Assembly: GCA_016194905.1 (NCBI GenBank)
Contig: JACQAP010000016.1
Coordinates: 1-64,000, forward strand
Direction: 5' to 3'
From: Betaproteobacteria bacterium
Lineage (GTDB): Bacteria; Pseudomonadota; Gammaproteobacteria; Burkholderiales; JACQAP01
DNA: 64,000 nucleotides
Shown here: one piece after another, positions 17,655 through 27,005 of the stretch
How the letters are laid out: every line of letters begins with the position of its first letter
How positions within the stretch are numbered: position 1 is the first letter of the stretch
Made by a program: the position numbers and the translations under genes
The notes under the pieces: generated by a model
Seen by the model: only the letters and a program-made list of their open reading frames with translations
The model's database searches: none
What the model was told of the DNA's origin: nothing

Positions 17655-18331
17655 TGCCTGCCCATCAGGTAATTGGCAATTCCGATCAACCGCGACGCCG
17701 CCACGCCGCGGGATGCGCCGCCGGTAAGCGAGCGCGGAATCTCTGCCAGTTCTTCCGCGCGTTCCTGCGTCAGGCCGGTCGACCGCGCCGCGAAATCGAG
17801 AATGGCGCGCTGCTCGGCGATGGTAAGGGCGAATCCGGGCGGGTGCGGATCGCCTTCCGGAATCGCCAGCGGCTCGAGTTTCTCTTCGCGATAGACCACC
17901 AGCGTGTTGGCGGCAAGGTCGCCGAGCCGCTTGAAATCGCGATTCATCACCATGGCGACGAAGCCGCCAAGATACATCGCCGGCAGAAAATCCGCTGCGC
18001 GCAGCAGATTGCGGGTGAGCGCGGCCGACCATCGGACCGGCGTGCCGTCGTCGTTCAGTACTATCAATCCGAGCGCGCGTTTACCCGGGGTGGCTCCCCA
18101 GCTTGCCTCGAACCACGCCGGGTAGAGCCACTCGATCAGGAAGGCGCTCAGCAGGATGACCGCAGTACCGAACTGCCGCAGAGCAGTGGCGGTTAGCGCA
18201 ATGATTCCCAGGATCGCGGCGCGCACCAACAAGTCGATGGCCCACGCCAGAGCACGCGGCACCGGACCAGCGAGTCGCAGCGTGAGTTCTATCCCCTCGG
18301 GAGTGGCGACGCGGCGTGCGGTATCGAGCAC
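17651..18331 (-). CDS. RDD family membrane protein
   Basis: A 226-aa protein with the RDD signature near residue 30 (RALAWAIDLLVRAAILG) and membrane helices at about 28-50, 52-70 and 120-140, the later segment containing SWGATPGKRALGLIVLNDDG. RDD proteins are small transport or regulatory membrane proteins. It is the second gene of the MoxR operon, 12 bp after the BPSS1780-like gene. Confidence 0.87.
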   Translation of the reverse strand: MLDTARRVATPEGIELTLRLAGPVPRALAWAIDLLVRAAILGIIALTATALRQFGTAVILLSAFLIEWLYPAWFEASWGATPGKRALGLIVLNDDGTPVRWSAALTRNLLRAADFLPAMYLGGFVAMVMNRDFKRLGDLAANTLVVYREEKLEPLAIPEGDPHPPGFALTIAEQRAILDFAARSTGLTQERAEELAEIPRSLTGGASRGVAASRLIGIANYLMGRQ

Positions 18332-18343
18332 GGCGCCGCGGGA

Positions 18344-19129
18344 TCAACGTTCGTAGAAAATGTCGCGGTAAGCGGTGTATATGGAAGCCAGCAACACCGG
18401 TCCGAGCGCCAGCCAGCCCAGGGCCAGCGGAATGGTGGCGACGATTGCGAGCAGGAAAAAGACGATTCCGAACACCAGAAATGGCAGGATGTTCTTGAGG
18501 CAGGCAGCAAAGCTCGCCTTCAGTGCGTCGCCGACGCTGCAGTCATTGAGAACGATGAGCGGGGTCGCAAACCAGATTGCCATGTAGATCGGCAGGCTGA
18601 GCGCCAGGATGATCAGGGGGATGAGAAGAAAGCTCGTGCCGAGCGCCTGTAATTGTTCAGGACTTGGCTTTGCGCCCATCATCATGCGCGCCATGTCGAC
18701 GCCGAAAATCACCATGACCACGACAAATACCCCGATGAATGCCAGCAGAGTTACCGCGCCGACACCGATCAGGCGGCCGGTGTTGCTGCGGAATCCCGCG
18801 AACAGATGGCCGATCTCCAGACTGTCGCCGCTGCGCTGCGCTTCGCAGCCCAGCATCACGCCGCCGTAAAGTACCGGACTCAGCAAGATGAGCAGAAGCG
18901 GACCGATGATCGGCAGGATGTTCAGCACGATAATGATTACCGCCAGGATGACGAACAAGCCTATCCACGTGCCTTTCTGGCCCTTGAACATGCCCCATGC
19001 GTCGGAAATCCAGGTCCACCCGTTGCCTGCGGCTACGCCGCGTCCTTCTGCAACGAACTCACCGTCGGGTGCGGCATTCGGGATATCTGCGACGCGGGAT
19101 TTGGGCGCGGCGTACGGATCGGCAGCCAT
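18344..19129 (-). CDS. BPSS1780 family membrane protein
   Basis: A 261-aa protein with about six strongly hydrophobic segments (for example TWIGLFVILAVIIIVLNI, LLLILLSPVLYGGVML, IGVFVVVMVIFGV and LVFGIVFFLLAIVATIPLAL) and the family pattern GWTWISDAWGMFKGQKGTW near the N terminus. Function unknown; the family is frequent in betaproteobacteria. As first gene of the minus-strand operon ahead of RDD, its upstream region (19130-19350) probably carries the operon promoter. Confidence 0.82.
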   Translation of the reverse strand: MAADPYAAPKSRVADIPNAAPDGEFVAEGRGVAAGNGWTWISDAWGMFKGQKGTWIGLFVILAVIIIVLNILPIIGPLLLILLSPVLYGGVMLGCEAQRSGDSLEIGHLFAGFRSNTGRLIGVGAVTLLAFIGVFVVVMVIFGVDMARMMMGAKPSPEQLQALGTSFLLIPLIILALSLPIYMAIWFATPLIVLNDCSVGDALKASFAACLKNILPFLVFGIVFFLLAIVATIPLALGWLALGPVLLASIYTAYRDIFYER

Positions 19130-19353
19130 GGCATCAGACCTCTTCCGGGAAACGCGGTTAATGTCGCATTACAACATGCCTGTGGGACTAGGGCTGACGG
19201 CTAGGGTAGTGGCACGGGCGCGGACTTGCAAGCGTCATGACGGCGAAATGAACGAGGACTCGGAACCGAGGATTCTTCACCACACCTTCTTTTCAATACC
19301 TTCCCTTTAATACCCCCTTCCTGAGTCCTTCGTCCCGAGCCCAGACTTATCTG

Positions 19354-20106
19354 CTAGTACGTCGCCCTTCCCCCCGAAATGTCGAATATGCCGCCGGTGG
19401 TGAAGGAACATTCCTCCGAACACATCCACGCGACCATCGAGGCGAGTTCGTCGGCACTGGCCATGCGGCCCATCGGCGTCTGCTCGATCATCGAGTCGAC
19501 CAGCTTCTGCGGAAAGGCCTTGACCATGTCGGTGCCGACCGCGGTGGGCGCGATGCAATTGACGATCACGCCATCTTTCGCGAGATCCTTGCCCATGGAT
19601 TTGGTCAGGCCGATGACAGCGGCCTTGGAAGTGGAGTAGGGCGCGAAGTAGGGGCTGCCGTTCTTGCCGGCGATCGACGCGAGGTTGACGATGCGGCCGT
19701 ACTTCTGCGCCATCATGACCGGGATGACCGCGCGGCTGCACAGGTAAACGCCATCGACGTTCACCGCCATCACCTTGCGCCATTCCTCGAGCGGATATTC
19801 CCAGCTCCTGCGCACCGGGCCGGCGATGCCCGCGTTGTTGACCAGGATGTCGATGCGGCCCAGGTTTTTCTGGGCTGCGTTGGCAGCCGAGATTACTTGC
19901 GCTTCGTTCACCACGTCGACGACGGCGGTGTTCACCTTTCCCCTTGCGCGTAGCCGCATCGCTTCCATCTCGAGCGCGCCGCGATCCATGTCCCACATCG
20001 CGACGGCCGCTCCGCCGTCCAGCAGGCGTTCCGTGATCGCGAGTCCGAGTCCGCGTGCGGCACCAGTGACGATGGCCACCCGTCCCTTGAAGTCGAGTTT
20101 ATTCAT
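19354..20106 (-). CDS. SDR family NAD(P)-dependent oxidoreductase
   Basis: Classical short-chain dehydrogenase, 250 aa. Cofactor motif TGAARGLGLA near the N terminus, ILVNNAGIAG (NNAG), catalytic Ser/Tyr/Lys in LASIAGKNGSPYFAPYSTSKAAV, and a C-terminal FTTGGIFDISGGRATY. GGAGA lies upstream of the ATG. It resembles the SDR at 36814-37563 closely in its ends, so the two are probable paralogues. Substrate unknown; it follows the porin/RND genes on the same strand. Confidence 0.92.
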   Translation of the reverse strand: MNKLDFKGRVAIVTGAARGLGLAITERLLDGGAAVAMWDMDRGALEMEAMRLRARGKVNTAVVDVVNEAQVISAANAAQKNLGRIDILVNNAGIAGPVRRSWEYPLEEWRKVMAVNVDGVYLCSRAVIPVMMAQKYGRIVNLASIAGKNGSPYFAPYSTSKAAVIGLTKSMGKDLAKDGVIVNCIAPTAVGTDMVKAFPQKLVDSMIEQTPMGRMASADELASMVAWMCSEECSFTTGGIFDISGGRATY

Positions 20107-20139
20107 CAGAATTCTCCGATATGCGGGAGGCGACGATGC

Positions 20140-21495
20140 TCAGAAGTACCAGCGCACTTCGGAGTACAGCGTCCTGTTCTTTTCGAGCAGTCCGTACGTC
20201 GTCTTGTCGGAACCCCTGAAGTACTCGTACCCGGCGATGAGCTTGATGCTGTCGCTCCACATGTAGATCATCCGGGGGCGCACGACATAGCCGTCGCGAT
20301 TGAGCAGGGCGGTGGCGGCGAGTTCGGCTTCAAGAGTCTCGTTGAACCATTTCTTGTCGATCCGGGCGCTTACACCCTGCTGGCGGCGGTCATACTGGTA
20401 ATTGACGACCGCCTGCTGGACGGCGATCGCGCGGACCGCGGGATTGGCGATCGCCTCGGGGTTGCTGTAGTGCATGACTTCGCGCACAAAAGCCTGCACG
20501 ATCACGGTGAAGTTGTCCGGGTAGTCGCGCTCCACGCCGAGCACGCCGTACGCGAACGGATTCTTGATTCCCGGATCGATGCCGTCGGGATCCTCGGTGC
20601 GGACGTAAGCGGCTTCCGCCGCGAAGCGGAACGACCCGCGAGTGGTCGCGGCGTCCGCGCCCAGCACGCGGATGCGATGGTGGTCGAGTTTCACCACCTG
20701 GCCTGCCGCCGTCATCGGGCCGGGTGAAATATCGGCGCTCAGGTCGAAGCCGTCGAACCAGGACACCGACCAGTCGATGGTCTTGCCGGACTGGTCGAAT
20801 TTCAGCGCCCACTGGCGTGCACTGTCGGGAATGTTTTCCTGAAAAACGATGCCGGGACGCAGCGGCAGAGGCACGACGTTCGGCCGGAACTGCGGGATCC
20901 AGACACCGGTGACGCTCGTATGGGCGTCGAAATTCCATGACCCCTTGGCGGCAAGCGAGCCGAAACGGTCCTCGTCGATGTCGCCGGCGAGCAAAGTCGC
21001 GTCGCGCGGCGTCAGGTTATCGGTCGGGTTGAGCCGGTCGGTGCGCCCCCAGGCGACGATCTGCTTGCCCACCCGGTAGTCGAAGTTTCCCTTGCGGCCT
21101 TCGACGTAGCCTTCGCGCAGGCGATGCTCGTCGAGCCGGTCGCCGAAGACGTCTTCATTGGCAACATAGCCCTCGGCGAACAGCCCGATCCCGGAATCGA
21201 GTTTCTTGTCCAGCTTCAGCCAGGCCGAAGCGACGCCGATGTCCTTCTCGTCGTCGAGCCGGCGATTGGACGACCAGTAACCTCCGCGCAGCGATCCGGT
21301 GATGCCGGCCTGCGCCATCGTCTTGCGCAAGCCCGAATCCGTGCTGGCCCCGGACGTCCCGGCTTCGGGCGGGGCGAGCGGCGGTTCGTCGTCTTCAGCC
21401 GCTGCAACAGCCGAGGCCTGGGCGGCGCAGAACAAAATCGCCAGGCACCGCGCCCGGAACAGGCGCCGTGCCGGAACCGACCGCATCCCGGTCAC
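20140..21495 (-). CDS. Outer-membrane beta-barrel protein linked to an RND exporter
   Basis: A 451-aa secreted protein with a signal peptide (LFRARCLAILFCAAQASAVAAA), amphipathic strands throughout and a terminal aromatic (VRWYF), as expected of an outer-membrane barrel. Blocks such as GYVEGRKGNFDYRVGKQIVAWGRTDRLNPTD resemble the DUF1302/alginate-export-like porins often encoded next to RND exporters with a LolA-like partner. Its GTG overlaps the stop of the RND gene by four bases (GTGA), so the two are translationally coupled and likely act together in lipid or hydrophobic-compound export. Confidence 0.8.
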   Translation of the reverse strand: MTGMRSVPARRLFRARCLAILFCAAQASAVAAAEDDEPPLAPPEAGTSGASTDSGLRKTMAQAGITGSLRGGYWSSNRRLDDEKDIGVASAWLKLDKKLDSGIGLFAEGYVANEDVFGDRLDEHRLREGYVEGRKGNFDYRVGKQIVAWGRTDRLNPTDNLTPRDATLLAGDIDEDRFGSLAAKGSWNFDAHTSVTGVWIPQFRPNVVPLPLRPGIVFQENIPDSARQWALKFDQSGKTIDWSVSWFDGFDLSADISPGPMTAAGQVVKLDHHRIRVLGADAATTRGSFRFAAEAAYVRTEDPDGIDPGIKNPFAYGVLGVERDYPDNFTVIVQAFVREVMHYSNPEAIANPAVRAIAVQQAVVNYQYDRRQQGVSARIDKKWFNETLEAELAATALLNRDGYVVRPRMIYMWSDSIKLIAGYEYFRGSDKTTYGLLEKNRTLYSEVRWYF

Positions 21496-24400
21496 TGCTG
21501 TTCCATGTACCGGGTCGTGAAGTAGTCGTCCTTGACCCCGGTATTGGACTTGGATTCGTCGATGCGGATCTCGGTCGAATGTTCCGTCTGGACGTTACGC
21601 GCTTCCAGCAGGTAAGCCTGGAAGCGCTGTTTGGCGGCATCGGCGACCCTGTAGTTCGAGTACTTGGTTTCCTTGAGCAACTCCCCGGCCTCGTCGTAAA
21701 TGATGCCCTTGACGGTGACGAAGGTGTCCTTCTGGATCCAGTTGATCCGCTTGGCGTAGCCGGTGTTGGACTTGATCGTGGCGTCCTTCGGGGTGGACTC
21801 GATTACATAGCACGGCTTGCCGTCGACCTCCTCTTCCTTGGCCAGCGTGTGATTCCACTCCTTCGGCTTGTGGCCGATCACGTCGCCGTAGGAGAAGTCC
21901 GTGCCGACGAAACTGTCCTTCTTGTTGCTCGAAATCAGCCGGCGAACCTTCTTGGTGCTGGGCAGGTAGATCCAGATGTCGTCGTCCTTGTCCGAATGCT
22001 CGACCAGCAGCGACACGGTGCCTTTCACGTCGGCCGGTTCCAGGAAGCGCGTCATGCGCATGTTGTCGATGCCGTTGCCCTCGAGCTTGGAGGTGCCGAA
22101 AGTCTTGCGTACCCGCTGCTTGCCCTGCTTGTTCGTGAGCGTCATCGTGGTCTGCGACACCGAGTCCTGGTACTTGATGGACATGAAGTTCTTTTCCATG
22201 ATTTCCAGCGGCGTAAGCGCGTGGGCCGGAGTCGGCATACCGCCGAGGATAAATGCGACGCCGAGTGCCGCTATTGCCGGGATCGCGGCTGGCGCGACGG
22301 ATTTCGATTTCACTGAGCCTCCATTGAAGATGAACTTGGGTCGGAATTTCAAAACCAGCGCCGGCATGACGGTAAGCGCGGCGGTGACGCTGACCAGCAT
22401 GGCGGTGCCGATGAGTAACGCGTTCCAGGTGTGCGGGTAGTAGCCGCGCGAGAAAGCCTGCACGGCATAGCCGCCTGCCACCGCCGAGGCGACGAACAGG
22501 CAGGCCTTGCCCGCAGTCCTCAGCACCTTGCGGAACGCCTCTTTCTCCTCGGTGCCCAGCGCAAGTTCCTCGCGCAGCCGGAACAGCATGTAGATCGCGT
22601 AGTCGGCACCGATCCCGATGGCGAGCGCCGAGGTGAGCGCAACCGGGATGTTGAGTTTGAGTCCCAGAAGGCCGAGCAGCCCCATGTTGACCAGAACCGA
22701 AAGCAGCAGCGGCGTGATCACCAGGAGGCCGGCGGCGAAAGAACGGAACACCACCGCGGCGATAAGGAACACCACGCTGGCGATCTGGACGACATTCAAG
22801 ATCTTGTCCTTGACGATCACTTCGGTGATCGCGGCGGATTGAGCGACACTGCCCCCGACATTGATCTTGATGTTGGGCGGGAACTTGTCTTTGGCGAATT
22901 CCCGCGCGGCTTTCCACAGCGCCAGCATGTCCACTGTGCTGTCGCTGTGGGTGAACACCACCATGTTGGCAAGCTGGTAGTCGTAGTCGACGTAGGTGTC
23001 GAAGTCTCCCGGCTCGCCGGACATCGAATAGAGCAGCAGGTATTCCGCAATGGTGGTCTGCTTGTCCGGTATCTTGAAGTAGGCCGGGTCATCGCCATTC
23101 AGCGACTGGTTCATGCGCTTGATGAATTCCGCGAGCGACATGACCTTGCCGACGTTGGGTTGCTTGACCAGGAACTCCTGCAACTGGTCCATGGCCTTGA
23201 GCACCGCCGGGTCCTTGATCGCATCCGGTTTGTCGCCTTCGACCAGGATGTAGATGTTGTTAGTGCCGGCCATGCGCTGGTTGAGCCTGGCGTCCTCCTT
23301 CAGCAACGGCAGGTCGGGATCGAAGTATTTTTTCAGCGCGCTCTCGACGGAGAGCCGGCTCATGCCGAACAGGGCGACGGCAATCACGATTCCCGCGACC
23401 ATGAAGATGCGATTGCGATTGGGTCCGAGCAGGGTGTCGGCGTAGAAGCCGGTGAGCCGGTCCCAGAAGCGTTCCTCACGCTCCAGGCGCGCCTCCTTCG
23501 GTCCGGGTGGTGGAAGCAGGGACCGCAGCGCCGGGATCAGCGTCATTTCGACAATCAGCACGCACAGAATGCCCACGCCGGAGAAAAAGCCGAATACGCG
23601 GATCGAGATGATGTCGAAGACCATCAGCGACAGGAAGCCGCAAACCGCGACCAGGCCGGCAAGAATCATGACCGGGCCGATTTTGACAATCGAGTCGATG
23701 ACCGCCTGTCGATTGGCGGCCCGCGCCGCCTGCTTGTCGAACGTGGTGCCGGGATTGAGCCGGTTGTATTCCTCATAGTAGCGTTTGAGCAACTGCACCG
23801 CGTGACCGGCGCCCACCGCCAGGATCAGGATCGGCGTGGACATGTTGAAGATGTCCAGCGGCACGTTGGCCAGACCCATGAAACCTTTCGCCCACTGCAC
23901 CGCGACCAGGGGCGTGACCAGCGGCAGGATCAGGCCCTGCAATGTACGGAACGCCTCCCAGTGAATCAGGCCGATGACCACCAGCGCCGCCATCATCAAC
24001 ATCGGCGTGCGCCCGGCAAAGCGTTCGAACATCGACAGGAACGGCGGGTAACCGCTCACCATGATGTCGACCGAATCGTCACGCTCCGCGTTGACGATGG
24101 CTTCGATCTTGTCTTCGACGAAGGTGAAACCCCCTTTGACGTCGGGGCCGTCGGTGGACTTTCTGTCCCGCACTTCGGCCAGGATGACCGTGGTCTTGAA
24201 GTCGTTGGAGACGACCGCGTTCATATAAGAGGTGTTGCGCTCGAGCGCGTCCTTGAGTGCCGCCATCTGCTCTGGCGTCGCCGGCACGTCGGTCATCATC
24301 TGCCTGACTTCCATGCCGTCCTTCGTGCCGCGGATGTCCTTCGCGCGGCGCGCCGCGACCGACAGCAGGTTGGTCTTCACGACGCGCGGCGTTTCGCGCA

Positions 24401-24686
24401 GTTTGTTGGTGATGCGCAGCACCTTTTCCATCACCTTGGGCTGGAACACGTCGCCCTGCTTGGGCGTAATGCCGATAACCGCCACATAGCGGGAGCCGAA
24501 CACCTCCTCGACTTTCAGTGTCGTGGCGATGAAGGGGTGCGACCGGGGAACGATGTTGTTGGGGTCGATGATCACCGTCAGGGATCCGCCTTTGATCGTC
24601 AGAAACACCGTGGCAATCGTGACCAGAATCACGACCGGCCAGCGGAACCGCAGGATAAATTCGATATAACCGCGCATCATTTGCAA
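21492..24686 (-). CDS. RND-family (MMPL-like) exporter fused to a LolA-like outer-membrane lipoprotein-sorting domain
   Basis: A 1064-aa product. Residues 1-790 form an RND/MMPL transporter with two sets of six helices and two periplasmic loops. After KFIFNGG comes a second hydrophobic stretch resembling a signal peptide (AIPAIAALGVAFILGG, then PTPAHA), followed by a LolA-like domain (ALTPLEIMEKNFMSIKYQDS to the C terminus). These two parts are normally separate adjacent genes. Here the frame is continuous. An internal GTG at 22313 (codon 792) is preceded by GGAGG four bases upstream, so a separate lipoprotein-sorting protein may also be made. Probable role: moving lipids such as hopanoids to the outer membrane with the porin encoded downstream. 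Confidence 0.88.
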   Translation of the reverse strand: MQMMRGYIEFILRFRWPVVILVTIATVFLTIKGGSLTVIIDPNNIVPRSHPFIATTLKVEEVFGSRYVAVIGITPKQGDVFQPKVMEKVLRITNKLRETPRVVKTNLLSVAARRAKDIRGTKDGMEVRQMMTDVPATPEQMAALKDALERNTSYMNAVVSNDFKTTVILAEVRDRKSTDGPDVKGGFTFVEDKIEAIVNAERDDSVDIMVSGYPPFLSMFERFAGRTPMLMMAALVVIGLIHWEAFRTLQGLILPLVTPLVAVQWAKGFMGLANVPLDIFNMSTPILILAVGAGHAVQLLKRYYEEYNRLNPGTTFDKQAARAANRQAVIDSIVKIGPVMILAGLVAVCGFLSLMVFDIISIRVFGFFSGVGILCVLIVEMTLIPALRSLLPPPGPKEARLEREERFWDRLTGFYADTLLGPNRNRIFMVAGIVIAVALFGMSRLSVESALKKYFDPDLPLLKEDARLNQRMAGTNNIYILVEGDKPDAIKDPAVLKAMDQLQEFLVKQPNVGKVMSLAEFIKRMNQSLNGDDPAYFKIPDKQTTIAEYLLLYSMSGEPGDFDTYVDYDYQLANMVVFTHSDSTVDMLALWKAAREFAKDKFPPNIKINVGGSVAQSAAITEVIVKDKILNVVQIASVVFLIAAVVFRSFAAGLLVITPLLLSVLVNMGLLGLLGLKLNIPVALTSALAIGIGADYAIYMLFRLREELALGTEEKEAFRKVLRTAGKACLFVASAVAGGYAVQAFSRGYYPHTWNALLIGTAMLVSVTAALTVMPALVLKFRPKFIFNGGSVKSKSVAPAAIPAIAALGVAFILGGMPTPAHALTPLEIMEKNFMSIKYQDSVSQTTMTLTNKQGKQRVRKTFGTSKLEGNGIDNMRMTRFLEPADVKGTVSLLVEHSDKDDDIWIYLPSTKKVRRLISSNKKDSFVGTDFSYGDVIGHKPKEWNHTLAKEEEVDGKPCYVIESTPKDATIKSNTGYAKRINWIQKDTFVTVKGIIYDEAGELLKETKYSNYRVADAAKQRFQAYLLEARNVQTEHSTEIRIDESKSNTGVKDDYFTTRYMEQQ
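22311..22322 (-). promoter_or_regulatory. Internal ribosome-binding site and GTG start inside the RND-LolA fusion
   Basis: On the minus strand GGAGG (22322-22318) is followed after CTCA by GTG (22313-22311), in frame with the fusion. The residues after it form a signal peptide, exactly where the free-standing LolA-like protein would begin. This suggests the fusion arose by loss of a stop codon while the old start signal survives. Confidence 0.55.
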
Positions 24687-24778
24687 ATCCCCTTCCCTGT
24701 TTGATTCCCGTTGTAGCCTGTGTTTCGGCTTCTGGTTCGCTTCCCGTCTTGCGAAGCGGCCGCTTGCAACCTAAGAAA

Positions 24779-25423
24779 CTAGAACTTTCCGAACTTCAGA
24801 TACGCTTCCTGCGGATCCATGCCACCGAGGATGGCGCTGCGCACCTGGTTCTCGGTCAGCAGCACTTCTTCCGTTTTGCTTACCACCTGTTCCGCAATTT
24901 TACCGGGAATGATGACCACGCCGTCGCGATCGGCGAGCAGCCAGTCCCCGGTGCATATCGTGACGTCGCCGATTGTAACCGGTTGGCCGAAGCGATCCGG
25001 GACCCAGCGGCCGACGATGTCGGACGGCGTGTTGAAGCTGCAGAACACCGGGAAACCGATCTTGAGGATGAACTCGGTATCGCGGCAGCCGCCATCCACG
25101 ACGTAGCCGAGCACGCCTTTGTGATGCAGTGTCTCGGCGGACAGCTCGCCCATCAGCGCGACCATGTGCGTGTTCGGCTGGCACACGATCACCTTGCCCG
25201 ACGGCGCCTTCGACAGCAGCCCGGTCCACTGCACCAGCGTGTCGTGCGCATCGCGGGTCTGGTCGATATAACCGCTCACCGTGTAGATTTCACCCGCGAG
25301 TTTCTTCGTCGGATCGAGCGGCTTGATCGTATGCGGCAGCACGCACTGCGCGTAGCCCATGCCGCGCAGCACGTCGTGCACTGCGGCGGCGTAGTACTTT
25401 TCGAGGCGCTTCGTCAGATCCAT
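24779..25423 (-). CDS. RraA family protein (aldolase/decarboxylase-like)
   Basis: A 214-aa protein of the RraA/4-hydroxy-4-methyl-2-oxoglutarate aldolase family. The signature G-x3-DG-x2-RD is seen as GYVVDGGCRDT, with GKVIVCQPNTHMVALMGELSAETL before it and ADRDGVVIIPGKIAEQV after it. Such proteins are metal-dependent aldolases or decarboxylases acting on pyruvate-type substrates, or regulators of RNase E; context here favours the enzyme. It is separated by 92 bp from the RND gene. Confidence 0.87.
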   Translation of the reverse strand: MDLTKRLEKYYAAAVHDVLRGMGYAQCVLPHTIKPLDPTKKLAGEIYTVSGYIDQTRDAHDTLVQWTGLLSKAPSGKVIVCQPNTHMVALMGELSAETLHHKGVLGYVVDGGCRDTEFILKIGFPVFCSFNTPSDIVGRWVPDRFGQPVTIGDVTICTGDWLLADRDGVVIIPGKIAEQVVSKTEEVLLTENQVRSAILGGMDPQEAYLKFGKF

Positions 25424-25450
25424 TCTCTCCTCCTTCTCAAATCTACTTCA

Positions 25451-25664
25451 TGAACCACGGAGAACACGGAGGACACGGAGAAAAATAATGGAAACAAAAA
25501 AGATAGGTTATGGAGTAGTGATGATTTGTAGACCGTGCCAAATTCGTGGCGCTGTCGATGACTACATCTCCGAATCCCTTTATCCGATTCGTGTTTGCCT
25601 TTCCTAAAAGGGTACTCCACGCTATCGCGAGGGTATCCGTGCTCTTCGTGTCCTCCGTGGGTCA
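25451..25664. repeat. Inverted-repeat element R2, CACGGAG type, empty form
   Basis: A 214-bp element with left end TGAACCACGGAGAACACGG and reverse-complemented right end TGACCCACGGAGGACACG, both built of 9-bp units ending in GGAG. The right end is the most diverged of the family (contains ACACGAAGAGC). The interior carries no gene. It lies upstream of the RraA-family start rather than at a stop codon. Confidence 0.7.
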
Positions 25665-25946
25665 TTTATGAATATCTAGCTGCAGGCCGCGGTTCGCGCC
25701 GTGAGATCCATTAGTCCTCCACGTCAATGCAGAGGCGAATGGTACAGATTCCCGGGAATCGGCACCGGGGACCCTCGTTTGGCGTACGGTATCCAGCGCC
25801 GGTTGTTTGATCTATGCTTTTCGCATCCTGCAGGGTTTGGCGGTTTGGTTAGTACCCTGGTTATACGTCACGCGGCCGCTCAAGTTTTTGATCCGATGGA
25901 TTCTTTGGAGCGGAATTAGCTAGACGCGATCCGACCGGATACCGGA
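25665..25946. other. Intergenic region upstream of the TIR-like gene
   Basis: About 280 bp between repeat R2 and the ATG at 25947. No credible coding frame is seen. Base composition becomes visibly more A+T-rich towards the gene. No clear promoter is recognised. Confidence 0.4.
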
Positions 25947-26888
25947 ATGCTTGATCAAAAGATCGCCGAACGCGCTCGCAACCTGATCCACCCGGCCATT
26001 AGCGCCAGGCGCGACCCTTTACGCGCGAAGGTCAGCGAGATCCTAAGCGATATGTCAGTGCGGGGAGTCGCAATGTCCAGTATGACCGCTCAATTGGTTT
26101 TTCAAGAATGCGCGAAAGAGCTACTGGAAAGAAATAGGATTGCCTGGGCGAGCCTGCGTAGAGCGCACGAATTGCTCGGTGCGCCTCGAACAGAAACACT
26201 AGCCACTGACATTAAACACGAAGTCTCAATTTATCGAAGAGAGGCAGCAGTTGAACTTACGGATATCGCTATAGACATAGTCGCCAGAGTCGGATTTGGA
26301 AAAGATCTTTCCCTAAGCTCGACGCAAACTCAAGCTGAGCAGGAAATAAATGGCGAAATAGACCTATACGTAGACTCCTTAGCGTATCGACCATCTCTCG
26401 CATTTTCCAACACCGATCCGCCGATTATTTTCGTTAGTTGTGGTCAGGCTACGAACGAGGAAATTGCCCTTGGTAACTCAATCGTTCAGTTAATCGACAA
26501 ACACCTTTCCCCGTGCACGGGATATTTCGCGCAAAAGCAAAATTCTCTCGATGGATTATCGAGACACATTTTCGGCTCACTTAACAAATGCGTGGGGCTA
26601 ATTGCAGTGATGCACCATAGAGGAACCGTTGCGACAAGATCTAGGGAGCACGTGCGCGCGTCAGTATGGATTGAACAAGAGATCGCCATAGCCGCATTCC
26701 TCACCCAAGTTCAAAATAGAAAAATACAGGTCGCCGTATATATACAGAATGGCATTGAGCGAGAAGGGGCGCGTGATCAACTTCTGCTAAACGCGCATGA
26801 CTTTGAGTCAGACGACGAAGTCCTGCGCCATCTCGAAACGAGCATTATCAACGGCGCTTTTAAGCCCCAACTCCGCTTGAGTCCTTAG
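25947..26888 (+). CDS. Protein with a predicted TIR-like C-terminal domain
   Basis: A 313-aa protein. The N-terminal half is charged and helical without recognised domain. From residue 153 it reads PPIIFVSCGQATNEE, then YFAQKQNSLDGLSRHIF, LIAVMHHRG, ASVWIEQEIAIAAFL and VYIQNGIEREG. Alternating beta strands and helices, the opening FVSCGQ strand, the EQEIAIA helix and the late AVYIQ strand resemble TIR-like nucleotide-binding domains used as NAD-degrading effectors in phage defence. This is fold-level inference. The gene is clearly more A+T-rich than the core genes around it and sits next to a RAYT transposase, so transfer is likely. Confidence 0.6.
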   Translation: MLDQKIAERARNLIHPAISARRDPLRAKVSEILSDMSVRGVAMSSMTAQLVFQECAKELLERNRIAWASLRRAHELLGAPRTETLATDIKHEVSIYRREAAVELTDIAIDIVARVGFGKDLSLSSTQTQAEQEINGEIDLYVDSLAYRPSLAFSNTDPPIIFVSCGQATNEEIALGNSIVQLIDKHLSPCTGYFAQKQNSLDGLSRHIFGSLNKCVGLIAVMHHRGTVATRSREHVRASVWIEQEIAIAAFLTQVQNRKIQVAVYIQNGIEREGARDQLLLNAHDFESDDEVLRHLETSIINGAFKPQLRLSP

Positions 26889-27005
26889 TTCCAGTCGGAC
26901 CATCGTATGACATTGATCTTTCTGCGCAAGGCCGTAATATTAAGGGCGCTTCAGACGCTTAGAGGCTGGTTTTTGAAGCCCAAACGCACGCTTCAAGGAG
27001 AAGCG

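Noticed and set aside
22431-24704. Long plus-strand open frame of about 757 codons opposite the RND exporter
   Set aside because: It is an antisense shadow of a GC-rich gene: composition is dominated by His, Arg, Asp and Gln with no domain pattern, while the minus strand encodes a clear RND protein.
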